Origin: Prolixibacteraceae bacterium
GTDB lineage: Bacteria > Bacteroidota > Bacteroidia > Bacteroidales > Prolixibacteraceae
DNA: 6,325 bases
Assembly: GCA_003450125.1 (NCBI GenBank)
Contig: DMFR01000406.1
Coordinates: 1 to 6,325, forward strand
Reading direction: 5' to 3'
Part shown: in pieces, positions 1-6,202 of the stretch
How positions within the stretch are numbered: the stretch's first letter is position 1
Layout: the number at the start of each line of letters is the position of its first letter
Notes under the pieces: model-generated
Told to the model about the DNA's origin: nothing
The model's input: only the letters and a program-made list of their open reading frames with translations
The model's database searches: none
Program-made: the position numbers and the translations under genes

Positions 1-1
1 C

Positions 2-1381
2 GTTACTAGTTCCTCCAAAGAGGCTTCTGATCTTTTTATGAAGGGGAGGGAAAAATTAGAAAACAGTGAAGCATTTGCAGCCTCTACACTGTTTGATCAG
101 GCCATCCAGAAAGACCCCAATTTTGCCATGGCTTATCTTTTAAGGTCACAATCGGGCGGGGGATTTAATGTCTTTCGTCAGAATCTGGATAAGGCAGTGA
201 GTCTTGCTGACAAAGTTTCAGAAGGAGAAAAAAATGAAATCTTATTCAGTCAGGCACAAGCCGATGGCAACGGGGCAAAGGAAAAGGAATACCTCGATTG
301 GCTGTTAAAGAATTTCCCCTCGGATAAGAGAATCCAAACCCAGGCAGGTATCTACTATTATGGCAACAATGATTATTCAAAGGCCCTTGATCATTTCAAA
401 AAGGCTACAGATCTTGACAAAAACTATGCAACGGCCTATAATATGATCGGCTATTGCCAGTCTTCTTTGAACAACTACCCGGAAGCAGAGAAGGCTTTCC
501 AGAGTTACATTAAATTGAATCCCAACATGGGAAATCCTTATGATTCTTATGGAGAACTGCTCCTGAAAATGGGGAAATATGATGAATCAATCGCCCAGTA
601 CAAAAAGGCCTTCGACAAGGATCCGGAGAACTTTGCCATTTCACTCGGAGGGGTGGGGCATAATTACATCTTTAAAAAGGATTACACCACCGCAAGAAAA
701 TATTACCAGGATATGTTCGATCAATCAAAGATGCCTGGTGGAAAATTAACTGCCCTTTATTGGAAGGCTGTCTCTTATTTGTATGAAGGTAAAGTCGATG
801 AATCGGTCAAGGCTTTTGATGATTACCGGGCTTTTGCGGAAAAGGAAAACCTGGCGACCAATGCCATCAATGCCTATGCCAACCAGGGATTGATATTAAC
901 AGAAACCGGCAATCCAACGGAAGGAATGAAGTATTACCAGAAAGCGACTGACTTAATTGGGAAATCAAAATTTTCAAAGGTAGATGTTGATAATTTCATG
1001 ACCCAATCCATGATGTGGCAGTATTACAACTTAACGGCCCAGGGAAATTACGATAAGGCAAAAGCGGAAGCCGATAAGGCCAAACAAAAAGTGGACAGCC
1101 GAAAGAATCATGGTGAGGAGATGTTTTTAAATGCCTTGATGGGTTATTCGGCATTCAAGCAGGGAAATTATGACCAGGCCATTCAGTTGTATTCCAAAGC
1201 CGATACTGAAGATCCATTGAACTGGTATTACCAGGCCATGGCATACGACAAGAAGGGGGACAAGCAGAATGCCAACAAACTGCTTGAAAAAATTAAAACT
1301 TCGAATGTCAGCAGCCTAAACTTAGCGCTTGCCAAGAACAAGGCCATGGAAAACAGGACAGTGGAAAATAAAAAGAAATAA
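2..1381 (+). CDS. TPR-repeat protein, 5' end cut by window edge
   Basis: The reading frame is open to the left edge of the window, with twelve codons ahead of the first ATG at 38. The gene therefore very likely begins outside the window, and ATG 38 is probably internal. Numbered from that Met, the protein shows tandem tetratricopeptide helices. The clearest repeats are at residues about 98-131, 132-165 and 166-199, each ending in a D/N-P or similar turn (LNPN, DKDPEN). Weaker repeats lie at about 238-268, 277-305, 362-395 and 397-420. The opening (GREKLEN, then FDQAIQKDPNFAMAYLLRSQ) resembles a Bacteroidota TPR family that normally carries an N-terminal export signal, but that part is not visible here. 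The C-terminus is Lys-rich (ENKKK). No catalytic domain is present. TPR arrays act as protein-binding scaffolds, and the partner here is unknown. A 10-bp hairpin follows the stop codon. Confidence 0.88.
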   Translation, partial: VTSSSKEASDLFMKGREKLENSEAFAASTLFDQAIQKDPNFAMAYLLRSQSGGGFNVFRQNLDKAVSLADKVSEGEKNEILFSQAQADGNGAKEKEYLDWLLKNFPSDKRIQTQAGIYYYGNNDYSKALDHFKKATDLDKNYATAYNMIGYCQSSLNNYPEAEKAFQSYIKLNPNMGNPYDSYGELLLKMGKYDESIAQYKKAFDKDPENFAISLGGVGHNYIFKKDYTTARKYYQDMFDQSKMPGGKLTALYWKAVSYLYEGKVDESVKAFDDYRAFAEKENLATNAINAYANQGLILTETGNPTEGMKYYQKATDLIGKSKFSKVDVDNFMTQSMMWQYYNLTAQGNYDKAKAEADKAKQKVDSRKNHGEEMFLNALMGYSAFKQGNYDQAIQLYSKADTEDPLNWYYQAMAYDKKGDKQNANKLLEKIKTSNVSSLNLALAKNKAMENRTVENKKK

Positions 1382-1405
1382 GCAGGAATAAATGGATAAC
1401 TTTTC

Positions 1406-1436
1406 CTTGCCCTACTTGATAATTTGGTAGGGCAAG
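1406..1436 (+). terminator. Hairpin after TPR gene, possible terminator
   Basis: CTTGCCCTAC (1406-1415) and GTAGGGCAAG (1427-1436) form a perfect 10-bp stem with an 11-nt loop, starting 25 nt after the TPR stop codon. The position and strength fit a transcription end. There is no T-run after the stem, so a classical intrinsic terminator is not proven. Confidence 0.45.
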
Positions 1437-1496
1437 CAGGGTGTAAAAGGATCAGATGACATTGATGTAGGAAAAGCAAGTCAATTATGAGCTTTT

Positions 1497-1679
1497 AAAA
1501 CCTTACTTTTCCCATAAACCTTAGTAAACAGGCCTCTACACCAGAGCCCAACCTTATTTAGCTTAGGACTAATTGTGACATAAAATTTCAGAAAGTAATC
1601 GTAGTTTCATAGGGTAAATAAGGTTGGGCTCTGGTGTAGAGGCCTGGTTACTAAGGTTTATGGGAAAAAGTAAGGTTTT
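1497..1679. mobile_element. MITE-like element with long inverted arms
   Basis: The left arm (1497-1560, 64 nt) is the reverse complement of the right arm (1615-1679, 65 nt) apart from one substitution and one single-base indel in an A/T run. The 54-nt centre (1561-1614) is unrelated to the arms and too short to code. The outer ends are AAAACCTTAC and its complement GTAAGGTTTT. The short A/T-rich sequence TTTTA occurs at both borders (1493-1497 and 1677-1681) and includes the dinucleotide TA. This could be a TA-type target duplication, but it overlaps the arms and is ambiguous. A non-autonomous element (MITE) moved by a transposase elsewhere is the best reading. A long RNA or DNA hairpin with a structural or terminator role is the alternative. 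No transposase gene is in the window. Confidence 0.6.
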
Positions 1680-1690
1680 TATTAAAAAAC

Positions 1691-1719
1691 AATTCATGTA
1701 ATTCGTTTCAATTCGTGAA
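1691..1719. repeat. Three tandem AATTCGT-type units
   Basis: Units of 9-10 bp follow one another: AATTCATGT (1691-1699), AATTCGTTTC (1700-1709) and AATTCGTGAA (1710-1719). The period is about one helical turn, and the array ends 11 bp before the promoter box of the acetyltransferase gene. It could be a binding site or just a degenerate dispersed repeat. Confidence 0.4.
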
Positions 1720-1730
1720 ATCAAAATAAT

Positions 1731-1738
1731 TATCTTTG
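1731..1738 (+). promoter_or_regulatory. Bacteroidota-type -7 box for acetyltransferase
   Basis: TATCTTTG matches the TAnnTTTG -7 consensus used by the Bacteroidota primary sigma factor. It lies 19 nt before the ATG at 1758, which implies a very short leader with no Shine-Dalgarno sequence. A good TTTG-type -33 box at the usual distance is not evident. Confidence 0.5.
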
Positions 1739-1757
1739 GGAAACAATACTCAGCTCA

Positions 1758-2345
1758 ATGAATAGTCGGAATAGCATTCAAATTATTTCAGACCAATTAC
1801 TGTTGCGGATGATACAGATAGGAGATGCAGAAGATATCTTTCGGTACCGGTCGAATGCAGAGGTGAACAAATACCAGGGATGGATTCCAAAGATTCTATC
1901 CGATGTTCATGACTTTATCACCTACAAAGTTTCTACTGAAATGAATCAGCCTGGCACTTGGGTGCAATGGGTGATCATTGAAACGGACACCCAAAAACTG
2001 ATAGGCGATATCGGAATTCATTTCCTTCCTATGGATTTATTCCAGGTAGAGCTTGGTTGCACTTTAGACATCTTACACCAGGGCAAAGGTTATGCTACTG
2101 AGGCCTTAACCAAGACAATCAATTACCTTTTCGGCGAGTTAAGCAAACATCGCATTACGGCTTCTATAGACCCTCGGAATCAGGCCTCCATTGCTTTGTT
2201 TGAGCGATTGGGATTTCGTCAGGAAGCACATTTCCGGCAAAGCATATTAATCGATGGAGAATGGGTTGATGACCTGGTATATGCCATGCTGGAGAGTGAT
2301 TGGACAATGAAAATTGGACGATCTATTCATCTGAAGGAAGGCTGA
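1758..2345 (+). CDS. GNAT N-acetyltransferase, RimJ/RimL type
   Basis: This is a 195-residue, single-domain GNAT protein of normal length for the Acetyltransf_3 (RimJ/RimL) group, which transfers acetyl from acetyl-CoA to an amine. The N-terminal strand and helix (LLLRMIQIGDAEDIFRYRSN, 14-33) have the usual form. The acetyl-CoA pyrophosphate-binding motif A is HQGKGYATEAL (107-117), matching Q/RxxGxG/A. Motif B appears as DPRNQASIALFERLGF (138-153), with the conserved Asn and Ser. The tail (FRQSILIDGEWVDDLVYAML, 159-178) is characteristic of RimJ/RimL relatives. No signal peptide or membrane segment is seen, so it should be cytoplasmic. The start ATG sits 19 nt after a TATCTTTG box. The substrate (ribosomal protein N-terminus, antibiotic or small metabolite) cannot be inferred. 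It appears monocistronic. Confidence 0.92.
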   Translation: MNSRNSIQIISDQLLLRMIQIGDAEDIFRYRSNAEVNKYQGWIPKILSDVHDFITYKVSTEMNQPGTWVQWVIIETDTQKLIGDIGIHFLPMDLFQVELGCTLDILHQGKGYATEALTKTINYLFGELSKHRITASIDPRNQASIALFERLGFRQEAHFRQSILIDGEWVDDLVYAMLESDWTMKIGRSIHLKEG

Positions 2346-2419
2346 GTTCGCTTTGATTTAAGATCGAATTGGAAATTCAAGAAAGCAACCCTGAGAAAAG
2401 GAATTCGTATAAAGCAATA

Positions 2420-2515
2420 ATTAAGCTGCTAATGGTAGATTTTAGGATCGAAGCAGCAGCAGTGATAATGACGCAAAGGGGTAAAATTTCAAAAGGAATT
2501 TACCCCTTTGTTATT
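2420..2515 (+). repeat. Structured module copy 1 with terminator-like hairpin
   Basis: The copy begins with ATTAAGCTGCT (2420-2430). GCTGCT can pair with AGCAGC at 2452-2457. The strong stem is CAAAGGGGTAAA (2474-2485) with TTTACCCCTTTG (2499-2510). It extends past one bulged A by four more pairs to an AAAA loop. A short T-containing tail (TTATT) follows. The hairpin could end transcription of the acetyltransferase gene, whose stop codon is about 130 nt upstream. The whole block recurs at 2629-2741. Confidence 0.6.
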
Positions 2516-2527
2516 GATCGTGAGCTG

Positions 2528-2564
2528 GTATTGAGAGGGTGACTTTAAGTCACCCTCTCAATAC
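2528..2564. repeat. 37-bp near-perfect palindrome
   Basis: Positions 2528-2545 (GTATTGAGAGGGTGACTT) are the exact reverse complement of 2547-2564, with a single T in the centre. As RNA it would give about 16 paired bases and a small loop. No T-run follows on either strand, so a simple intrinsic terminator is not favoured. It lies exactly between the two copies of the hairpin module. Confidence 0.7.
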
Positions 2565-2628
2565 ACTTAAAATGGAATTTTAATTAGAAGAAAAGTAACC
2601 ATCTGAACCCCCTTACGTATACAAGGGT

Positions 2629-2741
2629 ATTAAGCTGCTGGTTATTGATTTTTATTAATTTTTTATTATTTTGGATTAAAAGCAGCAATTTTAATTACGC
2701 AAAGGGGTAAGATTCAAAAGGAATTTACCCCTTTGTTTTTG
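2629..2741 (+). repeat. Structured module copy 2 with terminator-like hairpin
   Basis: This copy repeats the order seen in copy 1: ATTAAGCTGCT (2629-2639), an AGCAGC partner (2680-2685), then ACGCAAAGGGG and the hairpin. The stem runs from 2700-2715 to 2721-2735 with one bulged G in place of the bulged A of copy 1, and a T5 run (2736-2740) follows directly. The hairpin is nearly identical to copy 1, while the segment between GCTGCT and AGCAGC is diverged and longer. Confidence 0.6.
2700..2740 (+). terminator. Intrinsic terminator-like hairpin with T5 tail
   Basis: A stem of 15 pairs with a GGGG/CCCC core and a small A-rich loop is followed at once by TTTTT (2736-2740). This is the best intrinsic terminator shape in the window, oriented for + strand transcription. 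No gene lies within 350 nt upstream, so it would end read-through or an unannotated transcript from the gap. Confidence 0.5.
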
Positions 2742-2852
2742 CATTTAACCATCGATTCTCCAAAGCTCTCCGGGAGAGATCAACAGAAGGGTAAATGCTT
2801 AAATGCCAGCGATTCCCTAAGGGATTGAAAGGCTTCAGGGAGGGAATCTGGC
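2741..2852. repeat. Two adjacent hairpins, second with alternative pairing
   Basis: GCATTTA (2741-2747) pairs with TAAATGC (2792-2798) around an inner hairpin CTCTCC/GGAGAG (2766-2778). Next, GCCAG plus ATTCCCT (2805-2809 and 2812-2818) pairs with AGGGAAT plus CTGGC (2841-2852). The same TCCCT can instead pair with AGGGA immediately after it (2820-2824). This may be a structured RNA or remnant repeats; no known riboswitch motif was recognised. Confidence 0.35.
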
Positions 2853-3019
2853 TAAACTGGGTACTTATTCTAATTATTTTTCTAAATTGAAGGCTGCTGA
2901 TGGAATTGTATTCTCAACTATCGGCTCCAAACAAGGTTTTGGTGTATTCTTTAACTCCTTAACTACTGCCAGTGCTTCAAATGGGGATTTGCATACAGGG
3001 GTATTCGGGAGATGCCGCT

Positions 3020-3217
3020 GGTGCAGAGCACCCTTTAATATTTATAGGAATAGCATCAATGAAACCCACCCAAGGTGCAGCGCACCGTAATGTGTTTACA
3101 TTCAGTTCCTGGCAAGGAGATTGTATTGGTCTGACATGGAAAATGATATTACGGTGCGCTTCACCTAGGGTGGGTACATTCATTCAGCTTACTACAAATA
3201 GGACGGCGCTCCGCACC
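3020..3217. repeat. Nested inverted cluster of four GGTGC...GCACC dyads
   Basis: Four 13-bp dyads occur: GGTGCAGAGCACC (3020-3032), GGTGCAGCGCACC (3074-3086), GGTGCGCTTCACC (3153-3165) and GGCGCTCCGCACC (3205-3217). The second and third lie in 28-nt arms (3064-3091 and 3148-3175) that are reverse complements at 26 of 28 positions. The first and fourth are set outside them. The first has CTTTAATATTTATAG after it and the fourth has CTACAAATAG before it, so the block is roughly mirror-symmetric around 3120. Confidence 0.65.
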
Positions 3218-3322
3218 TTTGTCTGCAACTCTGCCAACTTTAATGCCAAATAAAGGCGCCTGGGCCAACCCTTTCGTAAAAATGTAATTTGTAATTTGTC
3301 ATCCTCCGAACACGCCTAATTT

Positions 3323-3425
3323 GCTTACTACAAATATTACGGTGCGCCGCATCTTTGCGGGGTGTATATGTATTATCCGGTTTCTATAAATATTAACAGT
3401 GTGCTGCACCTGAGGTGAATTCAAA
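3323..3425. repeat. Two further dyad repeats of the same family
   Basis: GCTTACTACAAATATTAC (3323-3340) leads into dyad GGTGCGCCGCATC (3341-3353). It repeats the segment at 3187-3222 directly, with about six differences over 36 nt. A sixth, decayed copy follows: CTATAAATATTAA (3384-3396), then AGTGTGCTGCACC (3398-3410). The shared unit is a CTAYAAATATTA flank next to the palindromic core. Confidence 0.6.
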
Positions 3426-3496
3426 TAGGGATCTGTCCTGGATTGAAAGGATTGGTTTCCGGTAACAGATAGGGATCTATATACGAGGGTGTCCAA

Positions 3497-3586
3497 AAAC
3501 TCTGTGTTTCTCTGTGTTTTTACTCAGGGTAACTCTATGGTTAAAATGGACAATTGAAACACAGAGTTTAACAAAGTTATTCACAG
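3497..3586. repeat. Degenerate ACACAGAG inverted repeat
   Basis: AAACTCTGTGTTTC (3497-3510) is the exact reverse complement of 3556-3569. On the left side TCTCTGTGTTT is immediately repeated (TCTGTGTTT at 3501-3509 and 3511-3519). On the right TTCACAGAA (3580-3588) adds a weaker unit. The block resembles short-period dispersed repeats and has no coding content. Confidence 0.5.
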
Positions 3587-3711
3587 AATTTCAAATCACA
3601 ATGATTGAAAAGATATGAATAAAGTTGAACTATTTTCCTATAAATGTTGGGGTTTGGCATGGATATTGAAAAAATAAATACAAATAATTCATTATTGATA
3701 ATTTGAAAGTG

Positions 3712-3719
3712 TAAATTTG
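3712..3719 (+). promoter_or_regulatory. Bacteroidota-type -7 box for the 811-aa gene
   Basis: TAAATTTG fits TAnnTTTG and lies 47 nt before the ATG at 3767. A second near match, TAATTTG, starts at 3699. A TATTG at 3693-3697 could supply a -33-like element, but the spacing is short. No Shine-Dalgarno sequence precedes the ATG. Confidence 0.42.
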
Positions 3720-3766
3720 AAGGAACAATCAACCTAAGCCAAGCTTATTAAACTCCTAGCTGAATT

Positions 3767-6202
3767 ATGAGAACATCTGCAAAGTTTGCCGGCCTGCTTT
3801 CTATCTGTCTGCTACTGATCCTGGTTTTTACTTTTTCTACTTCCCCGGTTTCAGAGAACAAGACCCCTCAATTGCTGGCTAAAGCCAATATCTATAACAT
3901 GCAGTTTCCCCAGGAAAAGGTTTACCTCCACCTGGACCGATCGTCCTATTGGGCCAGTGAAGACATTTGGTTTAAAGCCTATTTGAAAGATTCACCCATT
4001 CCGGATTGCAACCTCTATGTTGAATTGTTGAATGCTTCGGGCAGGGTGATTCAGAAGAAAATGTACTGGGCCCAAGGTGGATTGGCTTATGGTGATTTTC
4101 ATTTAACCGATACGATTCCAACGGGGATGTACCAGATTCGTTCTTATACCAACTGGATGAGAAACTTCGATGATTGCTGGTTCTTCCGTAAAGACCTGGT
4201 GATTGTGAATTTACGTGATAAGCAAACTGATAGTGAAGCGGACAGGCTAAAAGAAAGAAAAATTGATTTCCAGTTTTTCCCTGAAGGGGGCACTTTTGTA
4301 ACGGGTATAAAGACCAAAGTGGCCTTTAAAGCGGCAGACCAGAATGGGAAAGGGTTGGATGCTGAAGGACGGATAGTGGATGACTTGGGCCATGAAGCGC
4401 TTAAATTCAAAAGTAATTTCAAGGGAATCGGAAACTTTATGCTTGAACCCCGGGAAGGAAGGAAATACACGGCCCAGGTAAAAGTGGCCGGTGAAATTGA
4501 AATGAATGTGGATCTTCCGGTTTCCAAACCTGAGGGAATTAATATGGCTGTCAACCCAATTGATTCCACTAAAATAGAGATTCGGCTTGTTCGGAAATCA
4601 ATGGCTTCAACGGACAATTCTGCCACTGAATATGCATTGGTGGGACAAACAAAGGGAGGGGTATTCTTCCGGAAAAACATTGCAATGGTAAACAACGCTT
4701 TTACCCTTGACATTAAAAAGCAGGACATGCCGACAGGCATCATTCAATTCACCCTGTTCGATCAAGAGGCCGTACCTGTTTGTGAACGGTTGGTTTTTAT
4801 CAATCATCATGACTTTATAACTGTTGAAATAACCTCCGATAAGGAAGCCTATCTGACCCGTGAAAGGGTGCAACTTGGCTTGCAGGCTTTTGACAAGGAA
4901 GGATCGCCTTATTTGAGCAACCTGTCCCTATCGGTTTTCAATCCTGAAAGCCAGTTAAGGACAGCAGATTATCCCAACAACATCCTTACCCATTTCCTGT
5001 TGGGTGCTGAGTTAAAAGGATTGATAGAAGATCCGGGGTATTATTTCAAGGACGATAGCTTGTCTACATTGCAGGCACTGGATAACCTGATGCTTACCCA
5101 TGGATACCGGCATTTTGAGTGGGAAGCCATCCGGGAAGACCGCTTTCCCCGGATTACTTATCCCGCAGAAGAATGCATCAAGGTAAGGGGTTTGGTTAAA
5201 TCCATCCTGCTTGGAAAACCCGTTCCTGATTGCTCGGTAACGATGATGTCGGTAAAAAGTCTGCTGGACATTAAGGAACAGAAGACCGATTCATTGGGTC
5301 AATTTTTATTTACAGACCTTTATTTCAATGATACCATTCAGTATTCCTTGCAAGCCATCAATAAAAAAGGAAAACGGAACACCCAGATCGAATTGGATAC
5401 CGCTTCATTCGTTTCTCCCCCTTTTACTTATCTGCCGGTCACCTATCAATACATTAAAGAGAATCCTATCAATACAACCACCTGGTTAAGTGAATCCAAC
5501 AAGGATCTGATCAATAAGAAATGGCATGTGAGCGATACCATTTTGTTGGGAGATATCAATATCAGCGGCACCAAAGTTAAAAAGGGTGATGGACACATCA
5601 GGGTATATGGGACTGCTGATTTTGTGTTGGATATGAAAAAGGAGAATGATGTATATGGGAGCCTTTTTGACATGTTGGATGGACAGATTCCGGGAGTTGT
5701 GCTGGAAGACAAATCGTTTTATATCAGGGGCAATCAGCAGCCTGCGCTTTTATTACTGGATGGCGTGCCTATCGATGCAGATTTTCTTGTCTCCATGCCG
5801 GTAAAAAGTTTCGATAAAGTGGAGGTGGTAAAGTATGCCCCGATGTTGGGTTCTCGAGGGAACAATGGCGCTATTTTCTTCTACCTGAAAAGAGGCCAGC
5901 AACAGCATTTCATCAATCCTGATGCTGAGGGAATGAAAAGCTGCATGGTTGTTGGGTACTCGGTTATTCGGAAGTTTTATGCTCCCCAGTACAATGCCCA
6001 ATTGCCAACCCAGATAAAGAATGACTTTAGAAGTACGATTTACTGGAATCCCATTGTAAGAACCGACTCCTTAGGAAGGGCCAGAGTTTCATTTTCCAAC
6101 ATTGACCAGGCAGGCGAAGTGCAGATAGTGGTAGAAGGGGTAACTGCGGATGGGAAGTTGTGTCGTGGGGTGGGAAAATATATGGTACAGCCAAAAGAAT
6201 GA
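3767..6202 (+). CDS. Exported macroglobulin-like protein with TonB plug domain
   Basis: This 811-residue protein begins with a signal peptide (basic MRTSAK, then a hydrophobic run at 8-23). Cleavage is probably near residue 25, and no lipobox is evident. Residues 48-148 form an MG2-like macroglobulin domain opening with EKVYLHLDRSSYWASEDIWF. Further beta-sandwich segments lie at about 168-250 and 350-400. The helix LQALDNLMLTHGYRHFEW (435-452) is typical of the family. Residues 470-545 look like a carboxypeptidase-regulatory-like domain. Residues 608-710 match a TonB-receptor plug, including LLLDGVPID (662-670), FDKVEVVKYAPMLGSRGNNG (682-701) and a final KRG. No beta-barrel follows. Instead, residues 750-808 (STIYWNP..TDSLGRARVSF..) look like an alpha-2-macroglobulin-type strand domain. 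No CGEQ thioester motif is present, so it is not a classical protease trap. It should be periplasmic or at the outer membrane; its function is unknown. Confidence 0.9.
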   Translation: MRTSAKFAGLLSICLLLILVFTFSTSPVSENKTPQLLAKANIYNMQFPQEKVYLHLDRSSYWASEDIWFKAYLKDSPIPDCNLYVELLNASGRVIQKKMYWAQGGLAYGDFHLTDTIPTGMYQIRSYTNWMRNFDDCWFFRKDLVIVNLRDKQTDSEADRLKERKIDFQFFPEGGTFVTGIKTKVAFKAADQNGKGLDAEGRIVDDLGHEALKFKSNFKGIGNFMLEPREGRKYTAQVKVAGEIEMNVDLPVSKPEGINMAVNPIDSTKIEIRLVRKSMASTDNSATEYALVGQTKGGVFFRKNIAMVNNAFTLDIKKQDMPTGIIQFTLFDQEAVPVCERLVFINHHDFITVEITSDKEAYLTRERVQLGLQAFDKEGSPYLSNLSLSVFNPESQLRTADYPNNILTHFLLGAELKGLIEDPGYYFKDDSLSTLQALDNLMLTHGYRHFEWEAIREDRFPRITYPAEECIKVRGLVKSILLGKPVPDCSVTMMSVKSLLDIKEQKTDSLGQFLFTDLYFNDTIQYSLQAINKKGKRNTQIELDTASFVSPPFTYLPVTYQYIKENPINTTTWLSESNKDLINKKWHVSDTILLGDINISGTKVKKGDGHIRVYGTADFVLDMKKENDVYGSLFDMLDGQIPGVVLEDKSFYIRGNQQPALLLLDGVPIDADFLVSMPVKSFDKVEVVKYAPMLGSRGNNGAIFFYLKRGQQQHFINPDAEGMKSCMVVGYSVIRKFYAPQYNAQLPTQIKNDFRSTIYWNPIVRTDSLGRARVSFSNIDQAGEVQIVVEGVTADGKLCRGVGKYMVQPKE

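Larger units (their letters stand above)
2346..3766. other. 1.4-kb gap without genes, rich in repeats
   Basis: No reading frame here has a recognisable domain, and those that are open mostly run through inverted repeats. Reading left to right, 2346-2419 is unremarkable. Positions 2420-2741 hold a duplicated hairpin module with a palindrome between the copies. Positions 2741-2852 hold two further hairpins. In 2853-3019 I see nothing I can name. Positions 3020-3425 hold six related dyads, and 3497-3586 an ACACAGAG repeat. Positions 3587-3766 are AT-rich and contain the promoter region of the next gene. Confidence 0.7.

Noticed and set aside
1228..1479. Minus-strand open frame of 83 codons overlapping the end of the TPR gene
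   Set aside because: It lies mostly antisense to a well-supported TPR coding region and has no recognisable domain.
2432..2542. 36-codon ATG-started frame across hairpin copy 1
   Set aside because: The frame is not kept in copy 2, where the hairpin has a 1-nt length change while the stem is preserved. This favours RNA structure over coding.
2420..2741. CRISPR-like array from repeated hairpins
   Set aside because: There are only two copies, the spacing is irregular and long, another palindrome lies between them, and no cas gene is present.
2972..3253. Open frames on both strands (also 2887-3090, 2977-3183 and 3299-3496)
   Set aside because: They run straight through the inverted dyad repeats and their translations reflect the repeat sequence. 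There is no promoter, plausible start or protein family.
3767..3850. Lipoprotein signal in the 811-residue protein (Cys at residue 14)
   Set aside because: The residues before Cys (LSI) do not fit a lipobox, and the Cys sits inside the hydrophobic core, not at its end.
4144..4743. Minus-strand open frame of 199 codons, and other antisense frames within 4600-6215
   Set aside because: All are antisense to the continuous 811-residue gene, whose domains are recognisable along its length.
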